Source: Dactylonectria macrodidyma (Eukaryota; Ascomycota; Sordariomycetes; Hypocreales; Nectriaceae). From it: a stretch of DNA of 64,000 nt. Where the stretch lies: contig JAGMUV010000007.1 in assembly GCA_020744425.1 (NCBI GenBank), positions 186,001 to 250,000 on the forward strand, written 5' to 3'. Shown one piece after another: positions 21,004 through 32,568 of the stretch. Below the pieces are notes generated by a model. It made no database searches. It was not told where the DNA came from and worked only from the letters and a program-made list of their open reading frames with translations. Both the position numbers and the translations under genes were made by a program. The number at the start of each line of letters is the position of its first letter. Within the stretch, counting starts at the first letter, position 1.

Positions 21004-21094
21004 GGGTCTGGCCGGGGATTGAACCCGGGACCTCTCGCAAGCTGTGCTTCAGGGTGTTCCCTAAGCGAGAATCATACCGCTAGACCACCAGACC
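21004..21094 (-). tRNA. tRNA-Pro (anticodon AGG), with intron
   Basis: On the minus strand the acceptor arms GGTCTGG and CCAGACC pair perfectly, the D arm holds GGTCTAGCGGTATGAT, the anticodon stem is CTCGC/GCGAG around a loop starting TTAGGG, and the T arm is CCGGG-TTCAATC-CCCGG. The anticodon AGG reads proline codons. An intron of about 19 nt begins one base after the anticodon (AACACCCTGAAGCACAGCT), the canonical position. Exact intron ends could shift by one base. Confidence 0.93.
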
Positions 21095-21368
21095 AGTTAT
21101 GATGGGATTTGATGAGTTTCTGATGTTGCTGTACCTGTATATACGGCCAAGTGTGATGCTGAAGGGTAGCATTTGCGACCCTCTCACTGCAGATGAGGTT
21201 AGACAGGAAAGAGATCGGGCAGTTCAAGAATATGCGGGAGAGAAATGAATCGAGTGATATTTTTCGATTCTGCTTGGTAAAACTGAGAAGCCGCGATTAT
21301 TATAACTTGTCGTCACCTTGTGACAGTCTATGCTCCAAATCCTAACTATGCTCTAAATCATAAACGCA

Positions 21369-24300
21369 TCAAATTCCTCCACGGTTACTGGAGGGATAAC
21401 GACGACTAAGCTCATTCAACTTGTCAATCCACATGTCACATTGCTCTGCTACAGCAGTTTTGAGTGCTTGGGCGATGTTGGCGCCTGCCTCTGCCAGAAT
21501 CTCGGCACTGCCCCAGTGACAGATCCGAATGGCAACCATGAGAGCTGAATCGCCTCCAGCGTCTTTGGCATGTAGAAGAGTTCCGTCACCATTAAAGGCA
21601 ATATCGCGAACCTTTTCTTTGTTTTGGCTCCGAACCGCTTGGTGCAGGACAGTGTCTCCGTAAGCATCACGCAAGACGCCCTCTATTATGAGTTGTTCCG
21701 GCCTGGAGGCCGCCTTTGCGAGCAGTGCGTTGACAACTCCCGTATGCTTCAAGTTCCTTGCGGTGAAGAGTGCCTTCATCTGTCCTTCAAGGTCATCCGG
21801 GTACTTGATCAAGATCTCTTCAAGCAAAGCCTTGTCACCGCCCTCGGCTGCCATCATGATATCACTTGGTTGGAGCTCGGCGCCAAACTTGAACAGTATT
21901 GTCAAAATGCTTGCCATCGATCCTGCTACCGCGATGCTGTAGGGTGTTTTGCCGCTGTCTGCCTCTTGAGCATTTACGTAGGCCCCATGCTCGAGTAGCT
22001 TCCTCACAACATCGCTCCTCTCATGCTTCACAGCGACGTGCAATGGCGTTTCTCCCGTTGAACTGAGTCCAGAGACAAAGCTCATGGCTTCTATCAGGAG
22101 TTCAACGCCATTATCGAAACCTTTGCGAATGGCATTGCATAGTGCATTGGTGAATATGGTCAACCGTAAACTGTGATATGACGGGTCGTCAACCTCTTCA
22201 AGGCATTTTGCCATTTGATCGGCTTCGATCAGGGCCTTGAGGACCGCAACATTTCCCACCTCAGTGGCTAGTAGCAAAGGGGGTTTTCTCAGCCCTGGAG
22301 TTGCAAGAATCGGCACTAGCTCCTCAGGGATGAGCTGAATGATGCTGCTGAGGAGAAGATGCAGGTTCTCTGTGCGAGAGAATGCTACAGCCATGTGCAC
22401 CGGCGTGTCGCCTCTTGAGTCTGCCAAAGCTGGGTAGGCATTGTTCTCCAGCGCCCACCTGAGAAGGACACTATCTTCTCGTGCAGCTGCCTTGTGACAG
22501 ATGCTGTGGCCAATTTGGTCCACACAGTCAATGTCGATGCCATTTTCATGCAGCATGGTCGCTATGCTTATGACTTTCTCCTCGGCGCCGTCAGCTTGGA
22601 GCTGTGCGCTCTCGGCAACGAAATGCAGCGCATAGGGTGCCACTTTGGCATCTGCCATGCCCTTACTAGCGAACAATTCAACCACGTCCCAGTTGTTGGC
22701 ATGAATCGCTGCTTGTAATGGAGTGTGTCCCTCGCTGTCCACGAATAAAGTGTCGGCGCCTCCTTCAATGAGACGGGCGGCAAGGTGAGTCCCCTCTGTT
22801 ATAGGGCGTCTCGAAGCGAGGTGGAGGACGTTATCTGGCAATGTGGTACTGCTCAGAGGCCAGACATTGAGCAAAAAGTCAAGAATATGACTCGGCATCC
22901 GGTGATCTGAAATAGCCTCCGGCAAGAGAATCTTGTGTCCAAGTGTAACGTCCAGCTTCTGCCGCATCGAATTCAGAGCCCTGTCATCAGTCCGTTCCGC
23001 CATGTTAGGGAGTGCTGCCAATATACTAGGAGCGTTCGAGGCGGGAAGTAGAGCCTCCAGAATTGCCTTGTCGGGGAGTGACACAGCTTCCTTCAAACAT
23101 TCGCCCGTCACTCCTAACAATCCAACATATGACTCGGAGTGCTTCAGGAGCATCTCTACGCCGGCGAGAAAGTTGTTTGACACCGCCAACATCATTGGGG
23201 AGGGTGCCGACAATGATTGACCAGAAACGGACGATGACGAGCCCCCGACGACACTAGGAGGTTGAGGCAATCCCCTAGTAGAGGCACCGGCGCCAGAGTT
23301 TCCTCCCCGGGTCGTTCTGCCATACTTTCGATCCATCTGCTCACGTTCTCTCTGAGAAATATTGCTGCCGAAAGTGTGAGGTCCATGTCCACCTCCAGCT
23401 GGTATCAGCGGGAGTCTCAAGTTCTTCGACGTCAACAACTCATACGCGCAATCACTATGTTTGTGCCGAATTGCAGCGTGTAAAGCGGTCCAGCCGTTGG
23501 AGTCAGGAATCCCGGTACATGCTTCCTTTGACAGCAATATTTTCACCACGCCGCCAAAGCCTCCATCGGCAGCGTAGAGTAAGGGCGTCCATCCACGTTG
23601 GTCTTCATCGTTAATGAGACCGTCGTGATACTCAAGGAGGGACGACATCCACACCGTGCTCCCAGTCTGAGCAGCCAAGTGCAAGAGCCCTCGCCCATCC
23701 GGCATTTTAATCGCAGGGTCTGCAATTTTCGATAGAAGAGTTGCAAGATCCTCCCATGTGTTCTCAATCGCAATGAAAATTGGCGTCCGTCCATCTTGTT
23801 CGGGCAAGTTGACATTGGCGCCGGCTGATACAAGTTGAGTAACTGCCAACTCATTGCCAGACTCCAGGGCGACGTGAAGCGGGGTTCGACCAATCTCATC
23901 AGTCGACTGAACATAATTGGGTATGATGAACATATCGAACATGGCCTCGCGGCCATTCTCGATGGCAATATGCAGCGGCGTCCGTGACCCTGTCGTGATG
24001 CTTCGGGGCTGCCAAGGGGCTCTTTGGAGAATCGCATCCGTCATCAGCAAATCTGCTAGCCCTACAAGCCCGTGGACCGCAGTTGCGTGAAGCGGCATCA
24101 TTCCAGGTGGATACTTGTGCCGTCCGTGGATGTACCGTGCTGTCTTCGCCCAAAAGTCAAAGTATTTTGTACTTGGTTGAAAGAATGGAAGAAGCACCGA
24201 TCCCCATATGTGTTTGAGTTGCGCCTGCTCCAATCGTAAGACATAGGCTGGCCAATTGCTTACAGCGTGCTCTAGGAACGGAGTGTTGGCAAACATATCG

Positions 24301-26407
24301 GGGCTGAAGTAGGTATCTTCATCACCTAGAGCCTGTTCGACCTCTGCTGGAAGTCCAGTAGTACAGACACCGTCGATACTCAAGTATCGCGTACACGCTT
24401 GAAGCAGTTCAACATTACCATCGGCATCATCGAGATAGAGGATATTCTGGCGGCTTCCTTCTAGCACGGGAGACTTGAGAAACTGGTAGACTGAGTAATG
24501 AGCAAGCTCAATCTTGCCGGTAGACTGCGACTCGCGGATCAGGCTGCCACAGATCTCAAACACATCTCTATAGTTGCCGAGTTTGTTGCGTCTGACATCA
24601 TCAAGAGATGTAGCGTCGGGAGTGACTGCGATGCCCTCGACCAACTCAGAAAGGTCGAGGGGTGTACTGGCTAGCATGATGAACTGCAAGATCCGTTTGG
24701 CAAGAATCCTATCTTCTTCTTGAAGCTTTGAGAAAGTCTGCTCAAAGGTTCGCTCGAGATTTCGTGGCAACGCTTTCAGAAGGCTCGGAGTGATGGCTCT
24801 CCGCACGTGAAAAAGATGATCGATTTGACAGACAACCCAGAGGAACCTGACATCGAAGGATCAGTTGCAATGATAAAAAGAAGTCCTCGTCATCGTGATT
24901 GTCACTCACATTCCGTCTGCCTGAATTACCAGTTCTTTCACAATTTCTTCCACCTCGCTCCCACGGAATCGCCGGCGGCTGAGTTGCTTCCTAACAAAAC
25001 GTTCAATGTCGGGGGCGATGTCTCGAGGTTCAATCGTTACTTTAGCGTAGAATGAAAATGCGTCTTCCAGGTCCATCTCGGCACGACTCGCTACGAGAAC
25101 CTTAAAATCTTCATCTCTTCGTGACAGGTTCTCCAAGAATTCCAGGATGCTCCATCGGTCCGGCACTTCGTCCAAGCCATCAATGATGAGAAATACACGT
25201 TGGAAGTACTGCGAGAGTTCCATAAACAGACTTTGAAGATCTTCCAAGCTTGGGTGTGTCGATGTTCTTTGATGCTTCTCGTAGAGCTTGCTGATAGGCC
25301 CCATGATGATGTCGGAATTGGATGTCTGCCTGAGAAGTTGGCCGATAAAAGATCCGACCAACCGGCAAGGGTCGAGGGTCGGCAAGTTTGAGAACCGGCA
25401 GTAATGATAGACGAGTGCACTATCATTAGACCCAAGGTTTGTCTCCTGAATCACCCCGATAATCTTTGATCTATTCGACAAAATTAGCTATTTGACTGTT
25501 GTTCTGTGAATAAGATGTCAAATTGCTACTCACACGATGATGGACTTTCCAGAACCCTCTGCAGAACACACTGTTAGCATTGGCACTCGTTGGCTTTTGG
25601 TACTGACTGACGAATCCCATTAAGCCATAGGAACGAGGAACCCCCTGAAGAAATCCACGATCCAAATTCATTCCTGCCGAGAATCCAGTCGGCGGACTCC
25701 GAGTCTCGCCGTTTGCATAGATCCTCATGGTCGGTATCCGTTGCTGGTCCAAGCCACTGTATCATTTTCTCACGTTGCTTGACTGCAGATTTGATGTCAG
25801 TGATGTTGCCGCTCAAAGGAGATCCATGGCCGTACGCTCTTCACTGTCTACCAGAGTGCTGACGGCTTTCTCAATCTTGCTTTGGCTTTCGACAATGGAC
25901 GTCAGGTTATTGAAAACATCTTCCATTTTACGTTGAATCATGTAAGATTGAGAACTACTCTCGTAATTAGCACATTTTTCTCGCAATATTGGGTTTGACT
26001 GGCCTTTGCTCAAGCTGGAAGCACAAGATGAAGAACAGTTTGTGCTGCCCAATCCGACGAACCAGTTTCTCTAGCCTCTCCTCCCTCCCCTCGCCCTTGA
26101 CAACCACCATAAGGCGGCTCGCCGATGCCATTTTATCCAGCAAATGATCAATCTCCTTGAGAGTTGTTTTACTGTCCTGCGTCATTTTATCCATAAGGTC
26201 TAGGTCAGCGAGCACCGGAGGCCGCGACTCCAAGTGCGACTTGACGCCCAGCAGGATGCCAGAAAAGGCGGCCGTTTCGTTGACCAGCATTTCCAGGTCA
26301 CCAGCGTTGGTACTCATCTTGGAGCACAGCTTGTAGCCGGCCGAGATGACCTGAGCGGCGAGGCTCAGCAGCCCCGCGACGCTCGCGGCGAGGGATAGCG
26401 GATCCAT
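21369..26407 (-). CDS. STAND protein: N-terminal helical domain, NACHT, long ankyrin array (about 1588 aa)
   Basis: NLR-like signalling protein of the kind linked to non-self recognition and programmed cell death in fungi. Proposed exons 26000-26407, 25836-25959, 25612-25782, 25534-25558, 24910-25470, 21369-24846. The first intron (25960-25999, 40 nt, CTAAT branch, weak donor GTCAAA) is uncertain; the others are well supported and keep frame. The N-terminus (MDPLSLAASVAGLLSLAAQV) is the helical domain that starts many fungal STAND proteins. The 25-nt exon supplies the Walker A: GIQGSGKS near residue 233-240. Walker B is VFLIIDGLDEVP near 335-346. From about residue 600 to the end there are many ankyrin units (GRTPLHVALESGNELAV and similar), interrupted by a Ser/Gly-rich linker. 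No known death-inducing domain is fused at the N-terminus. Confidence 0.85.
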
Positions 26408-26831
26408 CGGGCCAGATGAGGCTTGAGAGCGTCAGCGCGCGCGAGTACTTGCGTGCATGCTGATGTAGGCGCCAGATGATTGAAGTGGGGATCTTCTGGT
26501 GTTGATAAAAGCAGCCACTTGACGAGCTGAGTGCTAGTGAGCGACATTGTGGCAGTGCAATGACAGCCTTGCGAGAAGCCGCAGTGCGGCGCAGCAACGA
26601 TAGCTTCATGCACTCATTTGCTAGCATTCTCTGCATATCAGTGGGCTGTGCTACCTATTCATCAAATTCAGCCATTCTTGTAGCGCCGAGGGAAGTTAGA
26701 AGTGTCGATAGCTAGCAATTGATGTTTATAGTCTCATCAGACACCAAGCTTATCAACAGGAATTCCCATTCTACTTCCTCACTTTTGAACATATTTTTTT
26801 CCTCCAAGTTAGTCCAGCCCTTTGCGCCATC
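26408..26831. other. Intergenic region, no gene seen
   Basis: Promoter side of the NACHT gene. Small open frames antisense or overlapping show no features. Confidence 0.5.
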
Positions 26832-28269
26832 CTAAGCCCTGAGTGACTTTGCAAATATTTGAGCGACACCCTGTTTCCAGCAAACGCGAGGATCCCAATC
26901 ATCTCTCAACGCCGCATCATTCATATCTCCTCTCCTAAAAATAGGATCGTCCGGGTCTTCACCAACATCATCGTCTTCTTCCAAGTGCTCTCCACGGCGG
27001 TACCTTGGATGGCGCTCAAGCAAGTACTCCTTGATTCGACCCGTCCACGGCCACTCTGCTTTGCCATGTATAATTCTAGTCGTGGTCCAAATTCCAATGG
27101 TTATGGACTTCAAATTCGGCGATCCAAGGAGGATGATTTTGGCAGCGGTTTGGGTCGCCCACATGTCCTCTCTCGTCACCTCACGGCTGTACTTTCTGCC
27201 CCATCTTCCGAAGTACGAGTTCCCGCACATTGGCCCGCCATCAAACCCAAGGTCAAGAGAAGCGGAATCCGGTAGCCAAATCTTGGAAATATTGCGGAAC
27301 CGTGCCAAAATCAGGGCAAGGGTCTCGAAGAAAATGCTAGGTTAGCATGCGCGATCGATGCTTGGGGTGTCGCTGTAAGAAACTTACTCTTAGCTTGTCG
27401 CCGGAGTTTCGAACCATGTGCTCGATATTCTCGATATCACCACCGATGTGCAGTGTCTCGACTTGTGGCACATTCTCCAACATGAGTTTGAGTAAGTCCT
27501 TGCTCCAAGAAACGTGCATACCAAACTCTTTGAGATTTGGGGCTCTTGCCGCAGACCGCACAAAATTTTCTTTCATCTCAACTGGTACGAAGGACCAAGC
27601 GCGACCGCCAGAAGTAGTCAGGGACTGGAGTCCAGGACAAAAGCGCACAAGAAAATGCACGTTCGGACCCAGAGATAAGCTCCTGATGGTTGGAAGTTGG
27701 ACATTGGCCTCCACAAATGTCTCTTCAAACACCATCTTCACCTCCTGGCCGTCCGACGGTCGAATCCATTCCAAGCGCTGCAAGTTTCGCATCGACTTCA
27801 GGACATTTGCAACAAGATGAGTCAGGTGTTTCGGGGGAGTGCCAAGCTCTCCGGTGAGCCCAGGTCGCCATTTACGCTGATAGAAGTCAACCTGCAAAGA
27901 TTCGCAAGACTGACGTGCTACTGGACATTGCAAAATGTCCTCGAGTATCTCGATCGCGTGACTCCAGTCAGGAGGTGAGTTGTAGTAGCCACGCTCTTTG
28001 TCAGTGACTGTGATGTTTTTGAATACGTCGTTTGGAATTGGCTGGAGAGGTCCTCTCAAAGGCGAATCGAGGTGACACAACGCATGCTTTGCATCGATTC
28101 CTTGTAGTACCCGCAAATTCTCGCGTATCCATGAGTGTTGTGTATCAAGGATGAACTGTGGAATCTGATATCTGTCACCGCGTAGGCTGTCGAGAGCAGA
28201 AACTTGCTCGAGAGCGAACGTCCATAATGATGTTGACACAAGCCAGGCTTTCCAGCCTGGGGGCTTCAT
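26832..28269 (-). CDS. Uncharacterised LRR-like protein (457 aa)
   Basis: I do not recognise a named family. Exon 1 27388-28269 and exon 2 26832-27323 join over a 64-nt intron (donor GTAAGT, branch GCTAACC, acceptor TTCGAG; the first AG after the branch is too close to it), giving DKLRTLALILARFRN. The middle and C-terminal parts contain several leucine-rich stretches (PTIRSLSLGPNVHFLV, APNLKEFGMHV, PQVETLHIGG) of the irregular LRR type found in fungal F-box proteins, but no clear F-box is visible at the N-terminus, which instead begins with a hydrophobic segment. The C-terminal tail is acidic (EEDDDVGEDPDD). It lies between the NACHT gene and the accessory stretch. Confidence 0.7.
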
Positions 28270-29360
28270 TTCTGAAACGGTGTTGTGAGAAAATTGGAGA
28301 AAGGTTTTTACGAAATTGATCGAGTAACGTTGCCTGCATCACCAATTTAAGATATCTTAGAACATTGTCGGGGAGCGATCTGGTGCAGTGTTTTGCTAGA
28401 CAACTAATCCGTAGTCAGCCGCAATTTTGTCGGTACGCTAGCTTAGGACACGGTGTCAAAGTTACGAAGTCAGGCGTTCTACCAGCAAGGGAAAAATACT
28501 CCTCGTCTCCAAACCAGATGAATCTGTATTTAGGGTCGCTTAGACAGTCATTCGGTCTTTGAGGATTTCATCCATGAGGGTCCGTGTTGGGCCAGGGCGG
28601 GAAGGCAATAACTTTCTACAGCGTTGAGACCCTTCGTAAGAGATGACTAACCGTGAGCATGAGTGAATGGTGCTGCACGTCTTCTCCTGCCATCTAATGC
28701 TTCAGATGACGATGGAAGGCTGGGGAGTCTCGCAGGTAGAGGTCACATGTGGCCGAAACCTCTAGACGGAAGTGGTAGCTGGCAGCACGCGTCGCAACCT
28801 GGTGTCAACGAGAAACATCAACTCCGTTTCGTTCCTATCCGGATATCGGCTTTAGGCGTTTTGACAGATTGCTTTTTGCCATTGATTCACTACATCAATA
28901 TCATTGGAATCAATTAAGACATTTTTCCCAGCAAGTTTGCCAGCCGCTGCCACCATGTCTTTCGCGACGGAAAAGGCCAGTACGAGGCAGCCCAGGAGTG
29001 CCATAATTCCGTTTAGGACGAGTATTTGGAGCTATGACGTACGAAAGGGCATGAACCGAAGGCCGTGAGCGTGCAGCAGCGAGGAAGAGCGTTAAGAGTG
29101 AGTGTGTGGAAGGTGTATATGCGGCGAACTTGAAATTGAGAGTTTCCACCTACCAAGACAGGGACAGAAACATTTAAGTGAGGTAGGCATGATGTATCAA
29201 GCAGGTGCAAGTGAGCAACACCAGGGCATATGGCACACTGGCAAAGGGCGTATAGTAGAACTTCAACTTCATTTGGACATGCGCATTTTGGAAGAGTACT
29301 TTGTTGATTGAATAAGTACTTGGAATAATTTTGAATATATTTCCAACGACCGTCGCCACC
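28270..29360. other. Intergenic region, no gene seen
   Basis: 1.1 kb upstream of both the LRR-like gene (minus) and the GC-rich gene at 29361 (plus). Nothing recognised. Confidence 0.5.
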
Positions 29361-30142
29361 ATGTCTGCCGCCCCTGCTCCCGCTCCCGCTCCCGCTCCCT
29401 CCGCTGCCGATGCCCCGACCCCGGCCGTCCTGCCCGCTGCCGAGCGCGCCCATCTTCTTGCGATGGGGGTTTCGGTCCCCGACGAATCCCCCGACCAGCC
29501 GTTGCCGGAGACCCTGGCTGCCCGTGCCCGGGCATTGACGATCCCGGTCCTTGAGCCGATGACGGAGGACCTCTACCGGAGCAAACGGAAGGACTTGATG
29601 GGTGTTGGGAACACTCGTTTGGCGCTGGCTTTTGAAGTCCAGCGGCGTCGTCACAAGATGATGCAGGAGCTGCACAATGCGGCTCAACGGGGTTATATGA
29701 CCCAAGTTGCCCGTGATACGGGGCACCAACCACCCTTTGGGTGGCGTGCGCACCGCACGTGGCTAGCCCGACAGCTTGCGAGACGGGCGATGTCCGTGGA
29801 AAGGATGGAGGAACGAGCCCAGGGGGCTGAAGAAGCCGCTCGTTTGGCGTTTGAGTAAGTTGACTGATCGCAGCATGTGAACAAGTTTACTGATAGTATA
29901 GCAGGCAGGCAAAAGAGCACGCCGCCCTCCTTGGCAATGCCACTTGGAGGTATGGGTACCGCACCCTGGTGAGCCGCCGGCGTCACGAGGCTTTGGCCGA
30001 CGCCTCGCGTTGGGACTGCCTCGGATAGGTGGAGGTGGCCACCGTCCTACGTGAGGCGATCCAGGCGCGGAGAGAAGGACGTCGTTCTCGGTTCCGCGGC
30101 CAGCTCCGGCTCCGATTGCCCCGCCGACAGATGCGGATCTGA
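29361..30142 (+). pseudogene. Unrecognised GC-rich two-exon gene with in-frame amber codon
   Basis: Exon 1 29361-29854 and exon 2 from 29905 join over a 50-nt intron (GTAAGT...GCAG, TTACTGAT branch). The start has a strong GCCACCATG context. The protein opens with an Ala-Pro repeat, followed by a basic helical region (VQRRRHKMMQ, RAHRTWLARQLARR). A TAG at 30026-30028 would end a 205-aa product after SRWDCLG. The frame continues open to a TGA at 30140-30142, and the residues after the TAG (VEVATVLREA) resemble those after the matching Lys codon in the related copy near 34.8 kb (KVEAVATLHR), so the TAG looks like a late nonsense change rather than the ancestral end. GC content is well above its surroundings. 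Family and function unknown; a mobile or multicopy origin is possible. Confidence 0.6.
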
Positions 30143-30196
30143 CGCTCTGACGATCCCATCCCTGGTCGAGAGTCGAACGGCTTTGGTGATGGCCTG

Positions 30197-30247
30197 TTGG
30201 GATGTTTATTCCCAATATCCCACACCCACTAGGACACAAGTGGGTGT
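30197..30247 (+). other. Two adjacent hairpins with a T-run
   Basis: TTGGGA (30197-30202) pairs with TCCCAA (30210-30215), and ACACCCACT (30222-30230) pairs with AGTGGGTGT (30239-30247), then TTTTATT follows. Placed 55-105 bp past the GC-rich gene; could be a 3' structure or chance. Confidence 0.35.
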
Positions 30248-30282
30248 TTTTATTCGACATCCGTTATGGGAGGGGTTATGCG

Positions 30283-30752
30283 ATGGAAAACGCGAGGAAC
30301 CCGAGGAAAAGCTCACTCGTACTCTACTGCGAAGGAAAACGTACAAAACCATCGATGTGGCATCGGCCGACGCCTGGCATTCTTGGAGGTCTCGAGCTCA
30401 GCTCCCTCCTCGCAATCCGGATTTATCGGTACTACGATCCAGTCGATTAGGCGACGGAAAACGCAATGAACCCGTGACACACGATCCGACGAAGATTCGG
30501 CATTCTTTGAAGGTCTCGAGGCCCGCTGATGGACGGCTCCCTTCTCAGCAATCCGATCTTCAGACGTTCTAGTCATGTAGCGATGGAAAACGCAACAAAC
30601 CCGAGGAAAAGATCACTCGTACTCTACTGCGATGGAAAACGTACAAAACCCTCGACGCGGTCGAATCCAGTGCTGGTCTGAAGGTCTTGAGGTCTGACGG
30701 TTGACGACTCCCTTCAGCACCACCTGGATTGTGATGACCCAGTCGAGTAACG
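30283..30752. repeat. Degenerate tandem repeat, three units of about 130-170 bp
   Basis: Units begin at 30283, 30453 and 30583 with GATGGAAAACGC or GACGGAAAACGC. Units 1 and 3 share a long stretch including CACTCGTACTCTACTGCGA and GGAAAACGTACAAAACC; unit 2 is shorter. All contain a GGTCTCGAG/GGTCTTGAG word. Differences are mostly substitutions. Confidence 0.75.
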
Positions 30753-31004
30753 TCGATGATGAGTTCGCACTTCTACGTAGTGTCGACGATCAACTCATTG
30801 CTCTTTGCAGCAACGAGGCCAAGACGAACTCAACCATGTGTCCGACCGAGGACAATTCATACCACTCGATTCAGTGTCCAGTTTCCAGTGTCCAGTGTCT
30901 AGTATGGACAATGCCGATAACAACTCGACGCATTTCCCAACCAGATTACCTACTCAGGAGTATTGGTGTCGAGCCCGTTAATCACTCATCAACCATTCAC
31001 GGGT

Positions 31005-31510
31005 GAGCCATCAATTCTATCCGACATCATATCTTGACGCATCACCCCGTCACTGCTACACAAGCTATTCCCCCTCAGCTTGCAAAACTCCGCCATCAAC
31101 CGTCAACTAGCCATCTATCATCGGCCATCCACCACCACAGATGAGCCATCGCTTCCACCCATCATCATGCCCTGGCGTATCATGCCAATGCTACACAGGC
31201 TATCAATCTCCAGCTTGCAGTCTCCATCTTCAACCGCCAACCATCCACGGATGAGCCATCCCTTCCATATATGATCATGCTTTGAAGTATCACGTCACTG
31301 CTACACTAGCTTGCGGACTCCATCTTCAACCGCCAACCACCACAAATGAGCCATCGCTTCCATCCGTCACCATGCCTTGGCGTATCACCCCACTGCTACA
31401 CAAGCCATCAATATTTAGCATGCAAAGACCACCTTCCGCTGCAACCATCAGCCACCACAGAGAAGCTGTCGCTTTAACCAGCCTACAGCCATCAATCATC
31501 CACTACAAAT
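31005..31510. repeat. Degenerate minisatellite-like array, units of about 95-138 bp
   Basis: GAGCCATC-type unit starts at 31005, 31143, 31253 and 31348, plus a weaker one further on. Shared words include CTTCCA, GCGTATCA, TGCTACAC, CTCCATCTTCAACCGCCAAC. The strand is strongly pyrimidine/C+A biased. Short open frames through it are by-products of the repeat. Confidence 0.75.
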
Positions 31511-32568
31511 AATCTGTTCACGCCTTGTTGTCACTGCCACACAGCGTATCAAATTCAGTGTACAAACTCCACTATCAACAAGTCACGAAAGCGCCAACCA
31601 TCTTCAGCTCTCTCCCTTGCAGTGGCAAGCCCTATTCATCGTTTGCTACCAAGCAGCCTTGACTCGCACCTCCGATGCTAGCGACCTTGGTAATCAATCG
31701 AGATCGTAGGCTCCGTATCAGCCTGACACCAGTCCAGTAGCCATTCGATATCATCATCGGTTCGTCTCCGAGCCCCGATCGCCACCCACAACTACGATCA
31801 CAGCCCTCGACATCGAGTCAGTGGCCGCTACCAAGCGTTCTGCTCACGAAACCCCTGCCACAGATTGAATCCAGGGTTTCGGTTGGTAAACAACGGACTA
31901 GCCTTGCGCTCTTGTGCAAGCGACCACTGCCTGTCTCAGCATCCATCAGCAATTTGAGCAATTGAAGGACAACTCCAATGGCCGGGTCCTCATTCTACTG
32001 AGTCCGCTGTCGGCTCAATCAAGCGGGGCAGAATTAGCCAGGATAACCACTGTGCGTTGTTCTCATGCGATCCAGGTCGAGAGAAATCCTTGGACAGAAT
32101 GTCCAAGGGCATCACTCTAGGCCCACTGGTACAGGCGGGACAGCTATCTGACCTTGCTGAAATTGAGGCCGAACTTGAGCTCTTTCCTTGGCACCAACAA
32201 ACCTTTTTTTTTTTTTGAAAACATGTCGACTGCCAAAGCTCGGAATAGAGTTCGCCGTCGCTGTTTTGCCTCTTGTCAACCCTTTCGGCTGCGGTGAGTC
32301 GGAACAACCTTGAACGACAAGGCAGCCATCACTGGATAATGAGTATAAATTAGATCACACCGATCCAAATCCCCCGCCTTTCTCTCAAAAAACAGTCCAC
32401 ATTTTCCAATAGAACGCCAGCCGTCACTTTTTTCCAATTACGCAGTTCATCAACCAATTCATTCCACCTGGGTTTCGTCTACAATACTTCAGGCCCATCA
32501 CTGGAACCCCGTCAAGGTATTGGACTATCCAGCCTAACACGCCCGAGGTCGAAAGAGAACTCATCAAC
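31511..32568. other. Intergenic region, no gene seen
   Basis: Between the repeat array and the F-box-like gene. It contains a run of about 14 T near 32203-32217, otherwise nothing recognised. Confidence 0.5.

Noticed and set aside
25960..26040. Frameshift making the NACHT-ankyrin gene a pseudogene
   Set aside because: A 40-nt intron with CTAAT branch restores frame, and every other junction in the gene is clean, so an intact gene is more likely; still the least certain junction.
27255..27275. Cluster motif match inside the LRR-like gene (CGGAATCCGG)
   Set aside because: Only part of the motif, located within coding sequence, without the flanking CGTGG; likely chance.
30283..31510. CRISPR-like array
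   Set aside because: Units are long, degenerate and tandem without unique spacers, and the organism is eukaryotic.
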